Assembly: GCA_020247085.1 (NCBI GenBank) | Contig: JADCJJ010000374.1 | Location: forward strand, 1 to 51,546 | DNA from: Myxococcaceae bacterium | GTDB taxonomy: Bacteria > Myxococcota > Myxococcia > Myxococcales > Myxococcaceae | Direction of reading: 5' to 3' | Length of the DNA stretch: 51,546 nt | Part shown: positions 8,808-17,063 of the stretch, piece by piece | Numbering within the stretch: the first letter of the stretch is position 1 | How the letters are laid out: each line of letters begins with the position of its first letter | Notes under the pieces: model-generated | What the model saw: only the letters and a program-made list of their open reading frames with translations | What the model was told of the DNA's origin: nothing | Databases searched by the model: none | Program-made: the position numbers and the translations under genes

Positions 8808-9020
8808 TCAGCCCGGTGTGCCGCGGGCGGCCCGCTCGACCCGCTCGCGGTGCTGGCCGATGAACTGCTCGACGGCCTCGTCATCGACCTCGAGGTCGCG
8901 CAGCACGCCCGGGTAGACGCCGCGGAAGGCCGGCGAGTCTTCGGCCCCGCGCAGCCGGAAGCTCATCTTGAGCACCGCCGCGCCCCACAGTCGCTCCTCG
9001 ACGGACTTCGTCTTCGCCAC
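8808..9020 (-). CDS. Small conserved-looking hypothetical protein, 70 aa
   Basis: This is a 70-residue soluble, charged protein beginning VAKTKSVEERLWGAAVLKM. The GTG start at 9020 is chosen because a near-perfect ribosome binding site, AGGAGGG, sits 4 nt upstream of it; the longer reading frame to 9086 would bury that site. No signal or membrane segment is present, and the C-terminal half is helical and acidic (DLEVDDEAVEQFIGQH). I do not recognise the family. The strong ribosome binding site and non-repetitive composition support a real gene. It runs towards pomX and the 76-bp array. Confidence 0.6.
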   Translation of the reverse strand: MAKTKSVEERLWGAAVLKMSFRLRGAEDSPAFRGVYPGVLRDLEVDDEAVEQFIGQHRERVERAARGTPG

Positions 9021-9169
9021 GCGTCCCTCCTGGTTGCATGACTCTACGCGCTCTCGCGCCGCGAGGGAGTGTCGTCGTCGTCCCAACGCGGGCGCCGTCC
9101 GGCTGTTCGTTCGCGCGGGAGAGGAGGCGTTCCGACGTCATCACGGCCCGCGTGGTACGAAGGGGCGGC

Positions 9170-10333
9170 ATGTGGCGCCTCATCCTCGCGGCCTCCCTCG
9201 CCGGGTGTGCTCCCATCACGCCCCTTCGGCTCGACGCGGGGGGTGACGGGAGAGACGCAGACGCTGGTGGTGGTGGCGGCACTGGCGGTGGTCAGGCCGG
9301 CGGCGCCCAGGCCGGAGGCCTCGCGGGGGGCACTTCGGGCGGCGTAGGCGGCGTGGGCGGCGGAGGTGCCGGAGGCTCCGGCGGCGGCGGCGGTACCTCG
9401 ACCGGCGGTGGTGGCGCAGCCCCGCCCTTCACCTGGACGGCCATGGGCCTGCCGCCGAACGTGGGGGTCTTCGCGGTCGCAGGGCGCCCCGGCGAGCTGT
9501 ACGGGGTGTCGGGGGCTCGGGAGTTGCTGCGCGCGACGGGCGACACCTTCACGCTGGTGCCCGGGTTCGACCTCGCCGACGTGAGCGACGTGGACGTCTC
9601 TCCGACGGGGCGCGTCGTCGTCATCTCGGCCTCGAACACGTCCCGCGTCTGCGCGAGCGGCTGCGACCAGGGCGCGAACTATCAGACGCGGCTCACGATG
9701 GCGCCCGACCGCTTCGGCCACCTCTGTGGAAGGGGGGAACAGGTCTACGCCATCGCCTACGGGACGAGCCTCGGCGACATTCTCTACCGCTACGAGAACG
9801 ACCGCTGGGTCCGGGTGGTGAACTCCGTCGGGGTCGGCAGCGCCTACGGCTGCGCGGTGCTGCCCGACGGCGCGGTGCTCGTCGTCGGCAGCCAGGGGGT
9901 GGTGCGCGTCACTGGCGGCGCCAGCGTCGAAGAGCCCATCGCCCTCGACGGACAGGCCGTGATGTGGCGGGCCATGGCGCTCGGTGAGCGCGACGGCGGC
10001 GTCGGAGAGGCGATGCTCGTCGGTGGCATCGGGGGCTACCGCTCGGCGCTGCGGGCGGCCGCGGGCGGGAGCTGGGCGGTGCTGCCGCCGGTGACGACGG
10101 GTCGGTCGCTCGAGCAGGTCGCGGCCTTTGGCGCGGATGAATTCCTCGCGGTCGGCACGCCGCAGCCCGGAGGCCCGGCGCTCATGCACTTCCGGGCCGG
10201 CGCCTGGGCGCCGCTCACGGGGCAGCCCTCGAACCTCAGCGAGCTGCGGTTCCTCAGCGCGGCCAACGGCGCGGTCTTTCTGTCGGCCCTCAGGGGCAAC
10301 GCGCTGGTGCTGTTCCGGGGCACCCGGCCCTGA
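9170..10333 (+). CDS. Gly-rich lipoprotein with possible beta-propeller-like domain
   Basis: This 387-residue protein has a lipoprotein signal, MWRLILAASLAGC, with lipobox LAGC at residues 10-13. Residues ~23-80 form a very Gly-rich linker with almost no other residue types. The remaining ~300 residues contain repeated beta-rich blocks such as GVFAVAGRPGELYGVSG, VSDVDVSPTGRVVVIS and YGCAVLPDGAVLVVG, reminiscent of a beta-propeller; that fold is a guess. The start at 9170 has GAAGGGG upstream and places the signal at the N-terminus; the reading frame extends to 9038 without a plausible leader. Lipid anchor, Gly linker, folded domain is a common layout for myxobacterial surface lipoproteins. 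Its ligand is unknown. Confidence 0.78.
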   Translation: MWRLILAASLAGCAPITPLRLDAGGDGRDADAGGGGGTGGGQAGGAQAGGLAGGTSGGVGGVGGGGAGGSGGGGGTSTGGGGAAPPFTWTAMGLPPNVGVFAVAGRPGELYGVSGARELLRATGDTFTLVPGFDLADVSDVDVSPTGRVVVISASNTSRVCASGCDQGANYQTRLTMAPDRFGHLCGRGEQVYAIAYGTSLGDILYRYENDRWVRVVNSVGVGSAYGCAVLPDGAVLVVGSQGVVRVTGGASVEEPIALDGQAVMWRAMALGERDGGVGEAMLVGGIGGYRSALRAAAGGSWAVLPPVTTGRSLEQVAAFGADEFLAVGTPQPGGPALMHFRAGAWAPLTGQPSNLSELRFLSAANGAVFLSALRGNALVLFRGTRP

Positions 10334-10378
10334 GCAGGCTGGCGGCGGCCGTGGCCCGCGACACCGCCCTGCCCCGCG

Positions 10379-11302
10379 TCACCGCCCTGCCCCGCCCGCT
10401 GACGCCCCCGCGCCGAGCCGCGCCTGCACCTGCGCGCGGAGCCACTCGTGGGCCGGCTCCCTCGACACGCGCGGGTGCCAGGCCATGCCGATGGTGACCG
10501 GCGGCGCGGGAACGGGCAGCGGGAACGACGCCAGCCCCAGCCGCCGCGAGAAGGCCGCGGCGAGCAGCGCCGGCGCCGCCGCGACGAGCGACGAGCTCGC
10601 CACGGCGTGAAAGGCGACGAGGAAGTCGGGCACCACTACGGCAACCGCGCGGGCGAGGCCGCGCGCATGCAGCGCCGCGTCGATGGGGCCAAAGGCTCGC
10701 CCACGACGGGACACCGAGACGTGCCTGGCTGCCGCGAACGTCTTCGTCGTCACCCGCGTCACGAGTGGGTGGCCGGCCCGCGCGACGCCGACGAACCGGT
10801 CCGTCGCCAGCCTGCGCGTCACCACCTCTGGCGCGGCGAGGTCGATGACGCCGACGTCGAGGTCCACCCGGCCCTCCCGGAGCGCCACCGCGTCCTCGTC
10901 GCCCTCGTGCGCGAAGCGCAGCCGCAGCAGCGGGGCCTCGCGCAGGCGCGCCCGCTCGAGGGGCATGGCCAGCAGCGCCGCCACCGCGTCGCTGCACCGC
11001 AGCACCAACGTCCGGGCGGTCTCCGAGAGCGGCGTGGTGGCCGGTGGCCGGAGGGCCCCGAGCGCCTCGCTCGACGCGACCCGCACCCGGTCGACCATCG
11101 CCGCCGCCGCCGGGGTGAGCACGAGCTCGCGGCCCGCGCGGACGAGGAGCTCGTCGCCGAGCGCGGCCCGCAGCCGCCCGAGGGTGCGGCTCATCGCCGG
11201 CACCGTGACACGCAGGCGCTCGGCAGCGCGGGTGACGCTCCGCTCGTCGAGGAGCGCGGCGAGCGCGGGCAGCAGGTTGAGGTCCGGAAGGTTTGTCGTC
11301 AT
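10379..11302 (-). CDS. LysR-family transcriptional regulator
   Basis: This 307-residue regulator has a winged helix-turn-helix at residues ~5-65 (SVTRAAERLRVTVPAMSRTL, then GDELLVRAGRELVLTPAA). An effector-binding domain follows with family-typical LRFAHEGDEDAVALREGRVDLDVG-type sequence, given here only in outline. The C-terminus is Ala/Gly-rich. The start at 11302 is chosen because it leaves the normal short N-terminus MTTNLPDLNLLPAL. It is transcribed divergently from the darcynin-like gene at 11403 with 100 bp between, so it probably controls that gene and itself. An inverted repeat overlaps its own start codon. The effector is unknown. Confidence 0.9.
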   Translation of the reverse strand: MTTNLPDLNLLPALAALLDERSVTRAAERLRVTVPAMSRTLGRLRAALGDELLVRAGRELVLTPAAAAMVDRVRVASSEALGALRPPATTPLSETARTLVLRCSDAVAALLAMPLERARLREAPLLRLRFAHEGDEDAVALREGRVDLDVGVIDLAAPEVVTRRLATDRFVGVARAGHPLVTRVTTKTFAAARHVSVSRRGRAFGPIDAALHARGLARAVAVVVPDFLVAFHAVASSSLVAAAPALLAAAFSRRLGLASFPLPVPAPPVTIGMAWHPRVSREPAHEWLRAQVQARLGAGASAGGAGR

Positions 11303-11314
11303 CGGTAACGACAA
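11293..11314. promoter_or_regulatory. Inverted repeat over the LysR start codon
   Basis: TTGTCG at 11293-11298 and CGACAA at 11309-11314 are perfect inverted repeats separated by 10 bp, containing the ATG of the lysR-type gene (11300-11302 on the minus strand). Size and spacing fit a LysR-type operator in the divergent region. Autoregulation is an inference. Confidence 0.45.
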
Positions 11315-11402
11315 GTTGCCAGAGTTGCGGCTTCAATCAATGTGGCCGGCGTGAGACGTGGTGGGGGCCGTTCGTCGCACCCCACCCTCACCGGAGAACC
11401 CC

Positions 11403-11747
11403 ATGCACGGCCCCATCACCCACACGATGTTCATGCTGGTCAAGACCACCACCGCCTGGCTGGCGAAGCCGCCGAAGGAGCGCTTCGCCTTTCTCGGCGC
11501 GTCCATCGAGCCCATCCTCGCGCGCCACCCGGCGGTGAAGATGCGCTTCTTCGACGCCGAGGCGTTCTCGGCCCGCGTCAGCGACGTCATCGTCTGGGAG
11601 ACGCAGGCGCTCGGCGAGTACCAGGCCATCGTCGAGGCGCTGCGCGAGACCGAGTTCTGGGGGACGTACTTCGAGGTGGTCGACATCATCCCCTCCATCG
11701 AGAACGCCTACGCCTCGCACTACGAGGTCGCGCCCGTTGGCGGCTGA
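11403..11747 (+). CDS. Darcynin-family protein
   Basis: This is a compact 114-residue protein, MHGPITHTMFMLVKTTTAWL... with ERFAFLGASIEPILARHPAV, MRFFDAEAFSARVSDVIVWE and FWGTYFEVVDIIPSIENAYA. I recognise this as the darcynin family, a small ferredoxin-like (dimeric alpha/beta barrel type) family without an established biochemical role. The start at 11403 gives the normal N-terminus; an upstream in-frame start at 11358 adds a Pro-rich leader. It is divergent from a LysR gene, an arrangement in which small enzymes are often induced by the regulator's ligand. Confidence 0.75.
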   Translation: MHGPITHTMFMLVKTTTAWLAKPPKERFAFLGASIEPILARHPAVKMRFFDAEAFSARVSDVIVWETQALGEYQAIVEALRETEFWGTYFEVVDIIPSIENAYASHYEVAPVGG

Positions 11748-11774
11748 CGGCCGGCGCCGGCCCCTCGCGGTCCG

Positions 11775-13163
11775 TCAGCGGCGGCGCGGCGTCAGCGTGA
11801 GGCGCAGGCCTTTCGGCTTGGGCGACGTCGTCGGAGCGATGACGAGGGGGCCGTTGGCGGTGAAGTCGAACTCCCGCACGATGAGGGCCACCGCCATGGT
11901 GGCCTCGAGGAGCGCGAAGATGCGGCCGGTACACGAGCGCTTCCCGTTGCCGAAGGGCTTGTAGGCGGCCGACGGTCGCGCGCGCGATGGCTCGGGCAGG
12001 AACCGGTCCGGGTCGAAGCGGTCGGGGTCGGGCCACACCGCCGGGTCGCGGTGCACGGCGCTCATGAGGACGTTCAGCGGCTGCCCGGCGGGCACGTGGA
12101 AGCCGCCCACCACCTCGTCGGCCAGCGGGGCCACGCAGAGCACCGGCACCGTCGGCCACAGCCGCAGGGCCTCGGACAGCGTGCGCATCACCAGCGACAG
12201 CGAGAGCAGCTCCTTGCGGGTCGGCTCCCGGGTCCCCAGCACCTCGTCGACCTCGGCGCGCAGCCGCGCCAGCAGCGGCGGGTTGGAGGCGAGCTGGTGC
12301 AGCGTGAAGGCCAGCAGGCCGGCCGTCGTCTCGTGCCCGGCGACGAGGAACGTCAGCACCTGGTAGCGAATGTTCTCGTCACTCAGCATCGCGCCCGTCT
12401 TCGGGTCGGCCTCGGTCAGCATCAGCGACAGCAGGTCTTGTGGCCACTCGGCGCGCGGCTGGGCCCGGCGGGCGGCGATGACGCCGTCGACGAGCGAGGC
12501 CATGGTGGCGACGTCGTCGCGGAGCTGCCGCGCCTTCCCCGGGAACAGGGCGCTCACCAGCGCGGGTCGGTGGAGGCGGTCGAGCGACTCCTGCAGCGCG
12601 CGGCCGAGCGCCTGGAGGAACGGGTGCAGCGCCGGGGTCTCGAACGAGCGGAACTCAAACGCGAAGCCGCACAGCGAGATGGTGTCGAGCGTGAGCTTCG
12701 TCATGTCGGCGACGACGTCGACGGGGCTCTGCGCGCGCCGCCAGTGCATCAGCAGCGCCTCGAGCACCTGGCGCATGGCCGGCAGGAAGCGCTCCATGGC
12801 GTCGGCGGTGAAGCCGGGGGACAACACCCGGTGCGCTACGCCCCAGGCCGGCTCGTCGCCGCGCGCGGTGAACAGCCCGTCTCCGGTGAACTCGCGGATG
12901 TTCAGGAGCGGGCCCTCGATGGCCTTCTGGAAGCGCTTCTCGTCGAAGAGCTGCTCGGCCAGCGCCGTCGAGACGACGAAGATGGGGGCGTGGCCGGTGG
13001 GGGTGGCGACGCGGAACAGCCCAGCCTCGCGGTGGACGCCGGCGAGCTCGAGGAGGCGCATGAGCACGCCCTCGCGGCCCAGCATCCACGGCAGGCTGCC
13101 GAGGAGGGGCAGGTTGGGCGGGCCGGGGAGCTTCGTCAGCGGCGCTGCGTGCGGGGCGTGCAT
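11775..13163 (-). CDS. Cytochrome P450, CYP102 (P450 BM3) heme-domain-like
   Basis: This is a 462-residue P450. It has the N-terminal Pro-rich LPGPPNLPLLGSLPW, I-helix oxygen-binding motif AGHETT near residue 275, K-helix EALR, and heme-binding FGNGKRSCTGRIFA with thiolate C411. The FGNGKRSC-type loop, AGHETTAGLLAF and the C-terminal PKPKGLRLTL resemble the heme domain of P450 BM3, a fatty-acid hydroxylase. No FMN/FAD reductase follows, so electrons must come from separate partners. It has no signal or membrane anchor. It is divergent from a TetR-type gene with a 50-bp gap, so it is probably repressed by that protein. Fatty-acid hydroxylation is inferred from family resemblance only. Confidence 0.9.
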   Translation of the reverse strand: MHAPHAAPLTKLPGPPNLPLLGSLPWMLGREGVLMRLLELAGVHREAGLFRVATPTGHAPIFVVSTALAEQLFDEKRFQKAIEGPLLNIREFTGDGLFTARGDEPAWGVAHRVLSPGFTADAMERFLPAMRQVLEALLMHWRRAQSPVDVVADMTKLTLDTISLCGFAFEFRSFETPALHPFLQALGRALQESLDRLHRPALVSALFPGKARQLRDDVATMASLVDGVIAARRAQPRAEWPQDLLSLMLTEADPKTGAMLSDENIRYQVLTFLVAGHETTAGLLAFTLHQLASNPPLLARLRAEVDEVLGTREPTRKELLSLSLVMRTLSEALRLWPTVPVLCVAPLADEVVGGFHVPAGQPLNVLMSAVHRDPAVWPDPDRFDPDRFLPEPSRARPSAAYKPFGNGKRSCTGRIFALLEATMAVALIVREFDFTANGPLVIAPTTSPKPKGLRLTLTPRRR

Positions 13164-13213
13164 GAAGGGGAGAATGGCAAGCGGCCCGCGTCTTCACTAC
13201 TCGGGTTCCCGTC

Positions 13214-13873
13214 ATGCCCTCGAGCCGCCGCCGCCCGCGTCCGAAGCGCCCACGCTCCCTCGTACGGAGGCCCCGGCAGGAGCGCGCGCAGGCCACCGTC
13301 GACGCCCTGATGGAGGCCACGGCTCGGATTCTGGAGACGCAGGGCCTCGAGGGCTTGACGACGAACAAGGTGGCCGTGCTCGCCGGTGTCTCCATCGGCT
13401 CGCTCTACGAGTACTTCGACTCGAAAGACGCGCTCGTGCGCGCATGGTGTGAGCGCTACGTGCAGCGGGTACGCGAGGTCGTCGATGCGCTGCTCGACTC
13501 GCTCGAGCCGCTTCCACTCGAGGACGCGGTGCTGCCGTTCCTGGACGGTGTGTTCGAGTTGAACCTGGGCCGGCAGCCCTTCATCCGGGTGTTGCTGGAC
13601 GAGCTCCCGACGGTGCTCGGGCATCACCCCTTGCGGGACATCGACGACCACCTCGCGGCGCGGTGGGAGGCGTCGCTGCGGCGCAAGCACGCGGACCTGC
13701 CGGCGGACCTCTCGCTCCGGCTGTACGCGCTGACACGCATGGGCCGCACGGTGACGGCGGCGTGGATTGTCGAGGGGCGCCCCGCGTCCGAGGTGCCGGC
13801 GCTCAAGCGTGCGCTCGCCGGTGTCATCACGGCCGCGCTGGGTCGACCGGCGCCGCACAAGGCAGTCCCCTGA
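13214..13873 (+). CDS. TetR-family transcriptional regulator
   Basis: This 219-residue protein begins with a basic tail (residues 1-22). The TetR helix-turn-helix domain follows, with ATVDALMEATARILETQGLE and TTNKVAVLAGVSIGSLYEYF. An all-helical ligand domain fills the rest. It is divergent from the P450 gene with only 50 bp between, so one operator could control both. Bacillus CYP102A1 is likewise controlled by a neighbouring TetR-type repressor, BM3R1. A fatty acid or other P450 substrate as inducer is an inference. Confidence 0.9.
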   Translation: MPSSRRRPRPKRPRSLVRRPRQERAQATVDALMEATARILETQGLEGLTTNKVAVLAGVSIGSLYEYFDSKDALVRAWCERYVQRVREVVDALLDSLEPLPLEDAVLPFLDGVFELNLGRQPFIRVLLDELPTVLGHHPLRDIDDHLAARWEASLRRKHADLPADLSLRLYALTRMGRTVTAAWIVEGRPASEVPALKRALAGVITAALGRPAPHKAVP

Positions 13874-13930
13874 CTTCCTTGCGCGTGCCGCCGCGCGCCG
13901 GGAGAGCGCCTGGTGCCGTGGGCAGTGACT

Positions 13931-14230
13931 CCGCGGCGCTGACGCCGGCTTCGCTGCGGTCAGGGCGATGCCGCTGCGCCGAGGGTGACGTCGCTGCGGC
14001 GAGGATGATTCCGCTGCGCCCAGCCGGACGTCGCTGCGGTGAGGATGAACCGGTTGCGCCGAGGGTGACGTCGCTGCGGTGAGGATGACTCCGTTGCGCC
14101 GAGGGTGACGTCGATTCGGCGAGGATGACTCCGCTGCGCCGAGGGTGACGTCGCTGCGGCGAGGATGATTCCGCTGCGCCCAGCCGGACGTCGCTGCGGT
14201 GAGGATGAACCGGTTGCGCCGAGCGTGACC
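13931..14230. repeat. 40-bp tandem array built from 20-bp half-units
   Basis: From 13931 the sequence repeats every 40 bp (13931, 13971, 14011, 14051, 14091, 14131, 14171, 14211). The unit is CCGCTGCGCCGAGGGTGACG plus TCGCTGCGGCGAGGATGATT with variants. The two halves are themselves related, so the underlying period is 20 bp. A higher-order copy is visible: 14000-14050 recurs at 14160-14210, four units away. Looser related words such as GACGCCGAG and GAGGGTGAC continue to about 14710. No spacers are present, so it is not CRISPR. Confidence 0.88.
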
Positions 14231-14356
14231 GCGGGATGTCGAGGGTGAGTCCGGAAAGTCGAACGGTAACGCTTCAGGGGGGCGGGGGTCGATCAGCCGG
14301 GCGCGTCGCGGCGCTCAGTTCCTCGTGCTGGCGCGGCTCGCTTGGCCGGCGCTGGC

Positions 14357-14515
14357 GTGACCGAGCTGCGCGACCAGCACATCCGCCGAGCTTGAGGCCC
14401 GCGTCGCAGCGCGGGATGCCCAGCTTGCAGCAAAGGACGCGCGCATCACCGAGTTCGAGGAGAAGGTCGAGGTCCTGACGCAGTTGGTGTTGATGCTGAA
14501 GGAGCGGCTGAGCCG
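14357..14515 (+). pseudogene. Remnant of an IS66-family transposase N-terminus
   Basis: From 14388 the plus strand reads [20 protein letters not shown], then [20 protein letters not shown] and LSRS. This is the leucine-zipper-like N-terminal helix typical of IS66 TnpC transposases. A GTG at 14357 begins VTELRDQHI in another frame and joins the first after removing one base near 14383, so a +1 frameshift is present. Homology stops at about 14515 and no catalytic domain follows. It sits between the 40-bp array and the phosphatase gene and is a decayed insertion-sequence fragment. Confidence 0.5.
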
Positions 14516-14790
14516 CAGCCTCAAGGCTGACATCGGGTGGCGAGGGTGGTGCGTGGACGCCGAGGGAGTTTGCGGAACGCTGAGGTGGGCGCGAGAACGC
14601 CGAGACTGACTCCGGAATCTCGAGGGTGACGCCAGGGCGCAGAGCGCGACAGCAGGACGCCGGGTGTGACGCCGGGATGCCGGGCGCGACGGCCAGCCGC
14701 TGAGGGTGACTCCCGTGCCGGGATTGATGCCTCCCTCCCGGCGATGGTGGCCCGCTTACGCGCTGAGCCCTCGTGCGCGCCGGGGTCGAC

Positions 14791-15316
14791 CTACGGCTTG
14801 TTCCCGTCCCCGTTCCCGCTCTCGTTCCCGTTCCCGCTCTCGTCCCCGTCCCCGTCCCCGTCCCCGTTCCCGTTCCCGTTCCCGTCCCCGTTCCCGTTCC
14901 CGCTCTCGTCCCCGTTCCCGCTCTCGTTCCCGTTCCCGCTCTCGTCCCCGTTCCCGCTCTCGTTCCCGTTCCCGCTCTCGTCCCCGTTCCCGCTCTCGTT
15001 CCCGTTCCCGCTCTCGTTCCCGTTCCCGCTCTCGTTCCCGCTCCCGCTCCCGCTCTCGTTCCCGCTCCCGCTCTCGTTCCCGCTCCCGCTCTCGTTCCCG
15101 CTCCCGCTCCCGCTCTCGTTCCCGCTCTCGTTCCCGCTCTCGTTCCCGCTCTCGTTCCCGCTCCCGCTGTCGTTTTCGCTGTCGCTGTCGTTCCCGTTCC
15201 CGTTCCCGCTCTCGTTCCCGTTCCCGCTCTCGTTCCCGTTCCCGTTCCCGTTCCCGTTCCCGCTCCCGTTCTCGCTCTCGCTCTCGCTGTCGTTTTCGCT
15301 GTCGTTCTCGCTCCCA
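14791..15316 (-). repeat. Hexanucleotide minisatellite coding a Ser/Asp/Asn/Glu/Gly tail
   Basis: About 525 bp consist almost only of hexamers CGTTCC/CGCTCC/CGCTCT/CGTCCC in 12- and 18-bp super-units. On the minus strand they encode the end of the phosphatase gene as repeats of [24 protein letters not shown] and DGDGDE. As the unit is a multiple of three, copy changes keep the frame. The opposite strand is open in all frames (Val-Pro, Phe-Pro, Arg-Ser), which is a by-product. Confidence 0.93.
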
Positions 15317-16845
15317 TCAACCTCGGCCCGGGTCAACTGCCGGTCGTGGTTCTGGTCGAGCGTATCGAGCACCAGCGAGAGGGTGGCGTCGCTGGGTGGA
15401 GCGCCTTCCTTCGCGAGGGCGGCGCCGAGCTCCTGGCGGGTGACGCGGCCGTCGTGGTCGAGGTCGAGCGCGTCGAAGCCGCCGAGGCGGAGCAGGCGCT
15501 CCCGGGCGAGCGCCTCGAGGAGCACGAGCCGTGCCTCGCGCCCGGTGCCCAGCGGTGGCACCACGTCGCCGTGGGTGCGCGCGTACCGCTCGAGGGGCTC
15601 GATGCGGTCGAGGCCCGTGAGGTGCGGCCGCGGGACCGCCACGCGGTACAGCCGGTCGGGCTCGAGCGTCGCGCCGGCCAGGTGCGTCGGCGTTCGTCCG
15701 TCGTCCGCGAAGCGCACCCGGTCGTCGACCTGCAGGAAGCCGCCGTCGCCGCGAGGCGCGTGCCGTCTCGAGTACGCCACCGCGTCGCGCACGACAGCGC
15801 CCGGGAGCCGCGTCACCACCACCTCGTTGTCGAAGGGCAGCTCGTTGCGCAGGTCGCCGAGCGTGAGGTCGACGGTGTGCACGGCGGTGCCGCGAATGCC
15901 GCCGCCGTTGAAGAGGCCCACGTCGGCCGCGAGTGCGTCGCGCAGGTGCGAGCAGACGAAGGTGCCCATCGACGTCTGGGTCGCGCGGGAGCCTCCGGCC
16001 GACAGCGGGTGCGGCAGCGCCGGCACCAGCACCGCGCCCGACAGCCGCTCGACGAAGTCGTGGGCCTCGGTGACGAGCGCCGCCAGCGCCGGCGCCTCGG
16101 GGTAGGCCGCGACGGGCTCGAGCCGCACGGTGACGCGCGGTGGCTCGCGCAGCTCGACGGTGACGATGGCGGCGTGGGTCGCGTCCATGCCGGACTTCGA
16201 CAGCGCCGTCTGCCCGATGCGCTCCTGGTGCGCGTCGTGTTCGTGCCCCCCGACGATGAGCGAGACGACGCCCCGGGCGGCGAGCGCGCGGTCGTCGGTG
16301 AGCCACTGGTGGGTGAGCGCGATGACCGCGTGACAGCCTTCGGCCCGCAGCCGCGTGGCCTCCCGGGCCACCGCTTCGTTCGGGTCGTCGAGGGTGACGC
16401 CGCCGAAGGGCGGGCGTCGGTAGACGGCGGGGTCGGTCATCACCACCCCCACGAGGCCCACCCGGCGGCCCTCGACCTCGACGACGTCGGACGCCGGCAA
16501 CGGGTGGGGGAAGCCGTGCACGTTGGTGCCGAGCCACACGCCGCGGAACTCCCGTACGCGCGCGAGCAGCTCGCTGGGCTCGAGGTCGTCCTCGTGGTTG
16601 CCGAAGATGACGTGCGTGACCCCCAGCGCGTCGAGCGCCCGCACCATGCGCCGCCCGCCGTCCAGGCTCGACAGCAGGCTCGGCGCGAGGAAGTCGCCGG
16701 CCACCACCACGAGCCAGCGGTCGGCCGGCGTGTGCTTGCGGTGGTGGGCCACCAGTGATGCCAGGCGTGGCAGGTGGGTCAGCGTGTAGACGTCGTTGAC
16801 CGAGATGAGGCCCAGCACCGGCGCATGCACGAGGGGCATCTTCAC
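14791..16845 (-). CDS. 5'-nucleotidase-like metallophosphatase with two EF-hands and an acidic repeat tail
   Basis: This protein has 684 residues. Residues ~10-220 are a calcineurin-like metallophosphatase domain with metal-site motifs SVND, VVVAGD, FGNHEDD, ALTHQWL and VGGHEHD. Residues ~225-440 match the 5'-nucleotidase C-terminal domain ([29 protein letters not shown]). Two EF-hand loops follow: [12 protein letters not shown] near residue 461, and [12 protein letters not shown] near 495, which lacks the usual Gly. Residues ~510-684 are only Ser, Asp, Glu, Asn and Gly, ending KP. The family hydrolyses nucleotide monophosphates or cyclic nucleotides, usually outside the cytoplasm, but no clear signal peptide is seen. 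The tail could bind calcium or act as a spacer; both are inference. Confidence 0.88.
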   Translation of the reverse strand: MKMPLVHAPVLGLISVNDVYTLTHLPRLASLVAHHRKHTPADRWLVVVAGDFLAPSLLSSLDGGRRMVRALDALGVTHVIFGNHEDDLEPSELLARVREFRGVWLGTNVHGFPHPLPASDVVEVEGRRVGLVGVVMTDPAVYRRPPFGGVTLDDPNEAVAREATRLRAEGCHAVIALTHQWLTDDRALAARGVVSLIVGGHEHDAHQERIGQTALSKSGMDATHAAIVTVELREPPRVTVRLEPVAAYPEAPALAALVTEAHDFVERLSGAVLVPALPHPLSAGGSRATQTSMGTFVCSHLRDALAADVGLFNGGGIRGTAVHTVDLTLGDLRNELPFDNEVVVTRLPGAVVRDAVAYSRRHAPRGDGGFLQVDDRVRFADDGRTPTHLAGATLEPDRLYRVAVPRPHLTGLDRIEPLERYARTHGDVVPPLGTGREARLVLLEALARERLLRLGGFDALDLDHDGRVTRQELGAALAKEGAPPSDATLSLVLDTLDQNHDRQLTRAEVDGSENDSENDSESESENGSGNGNGNGNGNESGNGNESGNGNGNDSDSENDSGSGNESGNESGNESGNESGSGSGNESGSGNESGSGNESGSGSGNESGNGNESGNGNESGNGDESGNGNESGNGDESGNGNESGNGDESGNGNGDGNGNGNGDGDGDGDESGNGNESGNGDGNKP

Positions 16846-17063
16846 GCGGGCCCGGCCAGGGGCCAGCGTTTTCGAGGCCGCCGCCGCGCCCGCGTCACCG
16901 GGTATCGGCCGCCCACCGGCCTGGTTCAGCGCCAGGCTTCATTCCTCCACCTCCCAGGCCTCGGCGCTGTCGGGCGGACCCGACACCTGTCGGCCCAGAC
17001 CGACGACGCCGGCATCCCTCTTGCGCGGTTGACGTTGGCGTCGAAGTTGCTCGACTCCCCGGC

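Noticed and set aside
8341-8863. Series of ~70-residue frames spaced 76 bp apart
   Set aside because: Each is the same repeat unit read through; they overlap and have no independent start signals.
13931-14230. CRISPR array
   Set aside because: The 20/40-bp units are contiguous with no unique spacers, and no cas genes are in the window.
14773-16758. Long plus-strand frames over the hexamer array and phosphatase (Val-Pro, Phe-Pro and Arg-Ser repeats)
   Set aside because: They arise because the 6-bp repeat lacks stops in every frame; the minus strand carries the recognisable phosphatase and EF-hand motifs.
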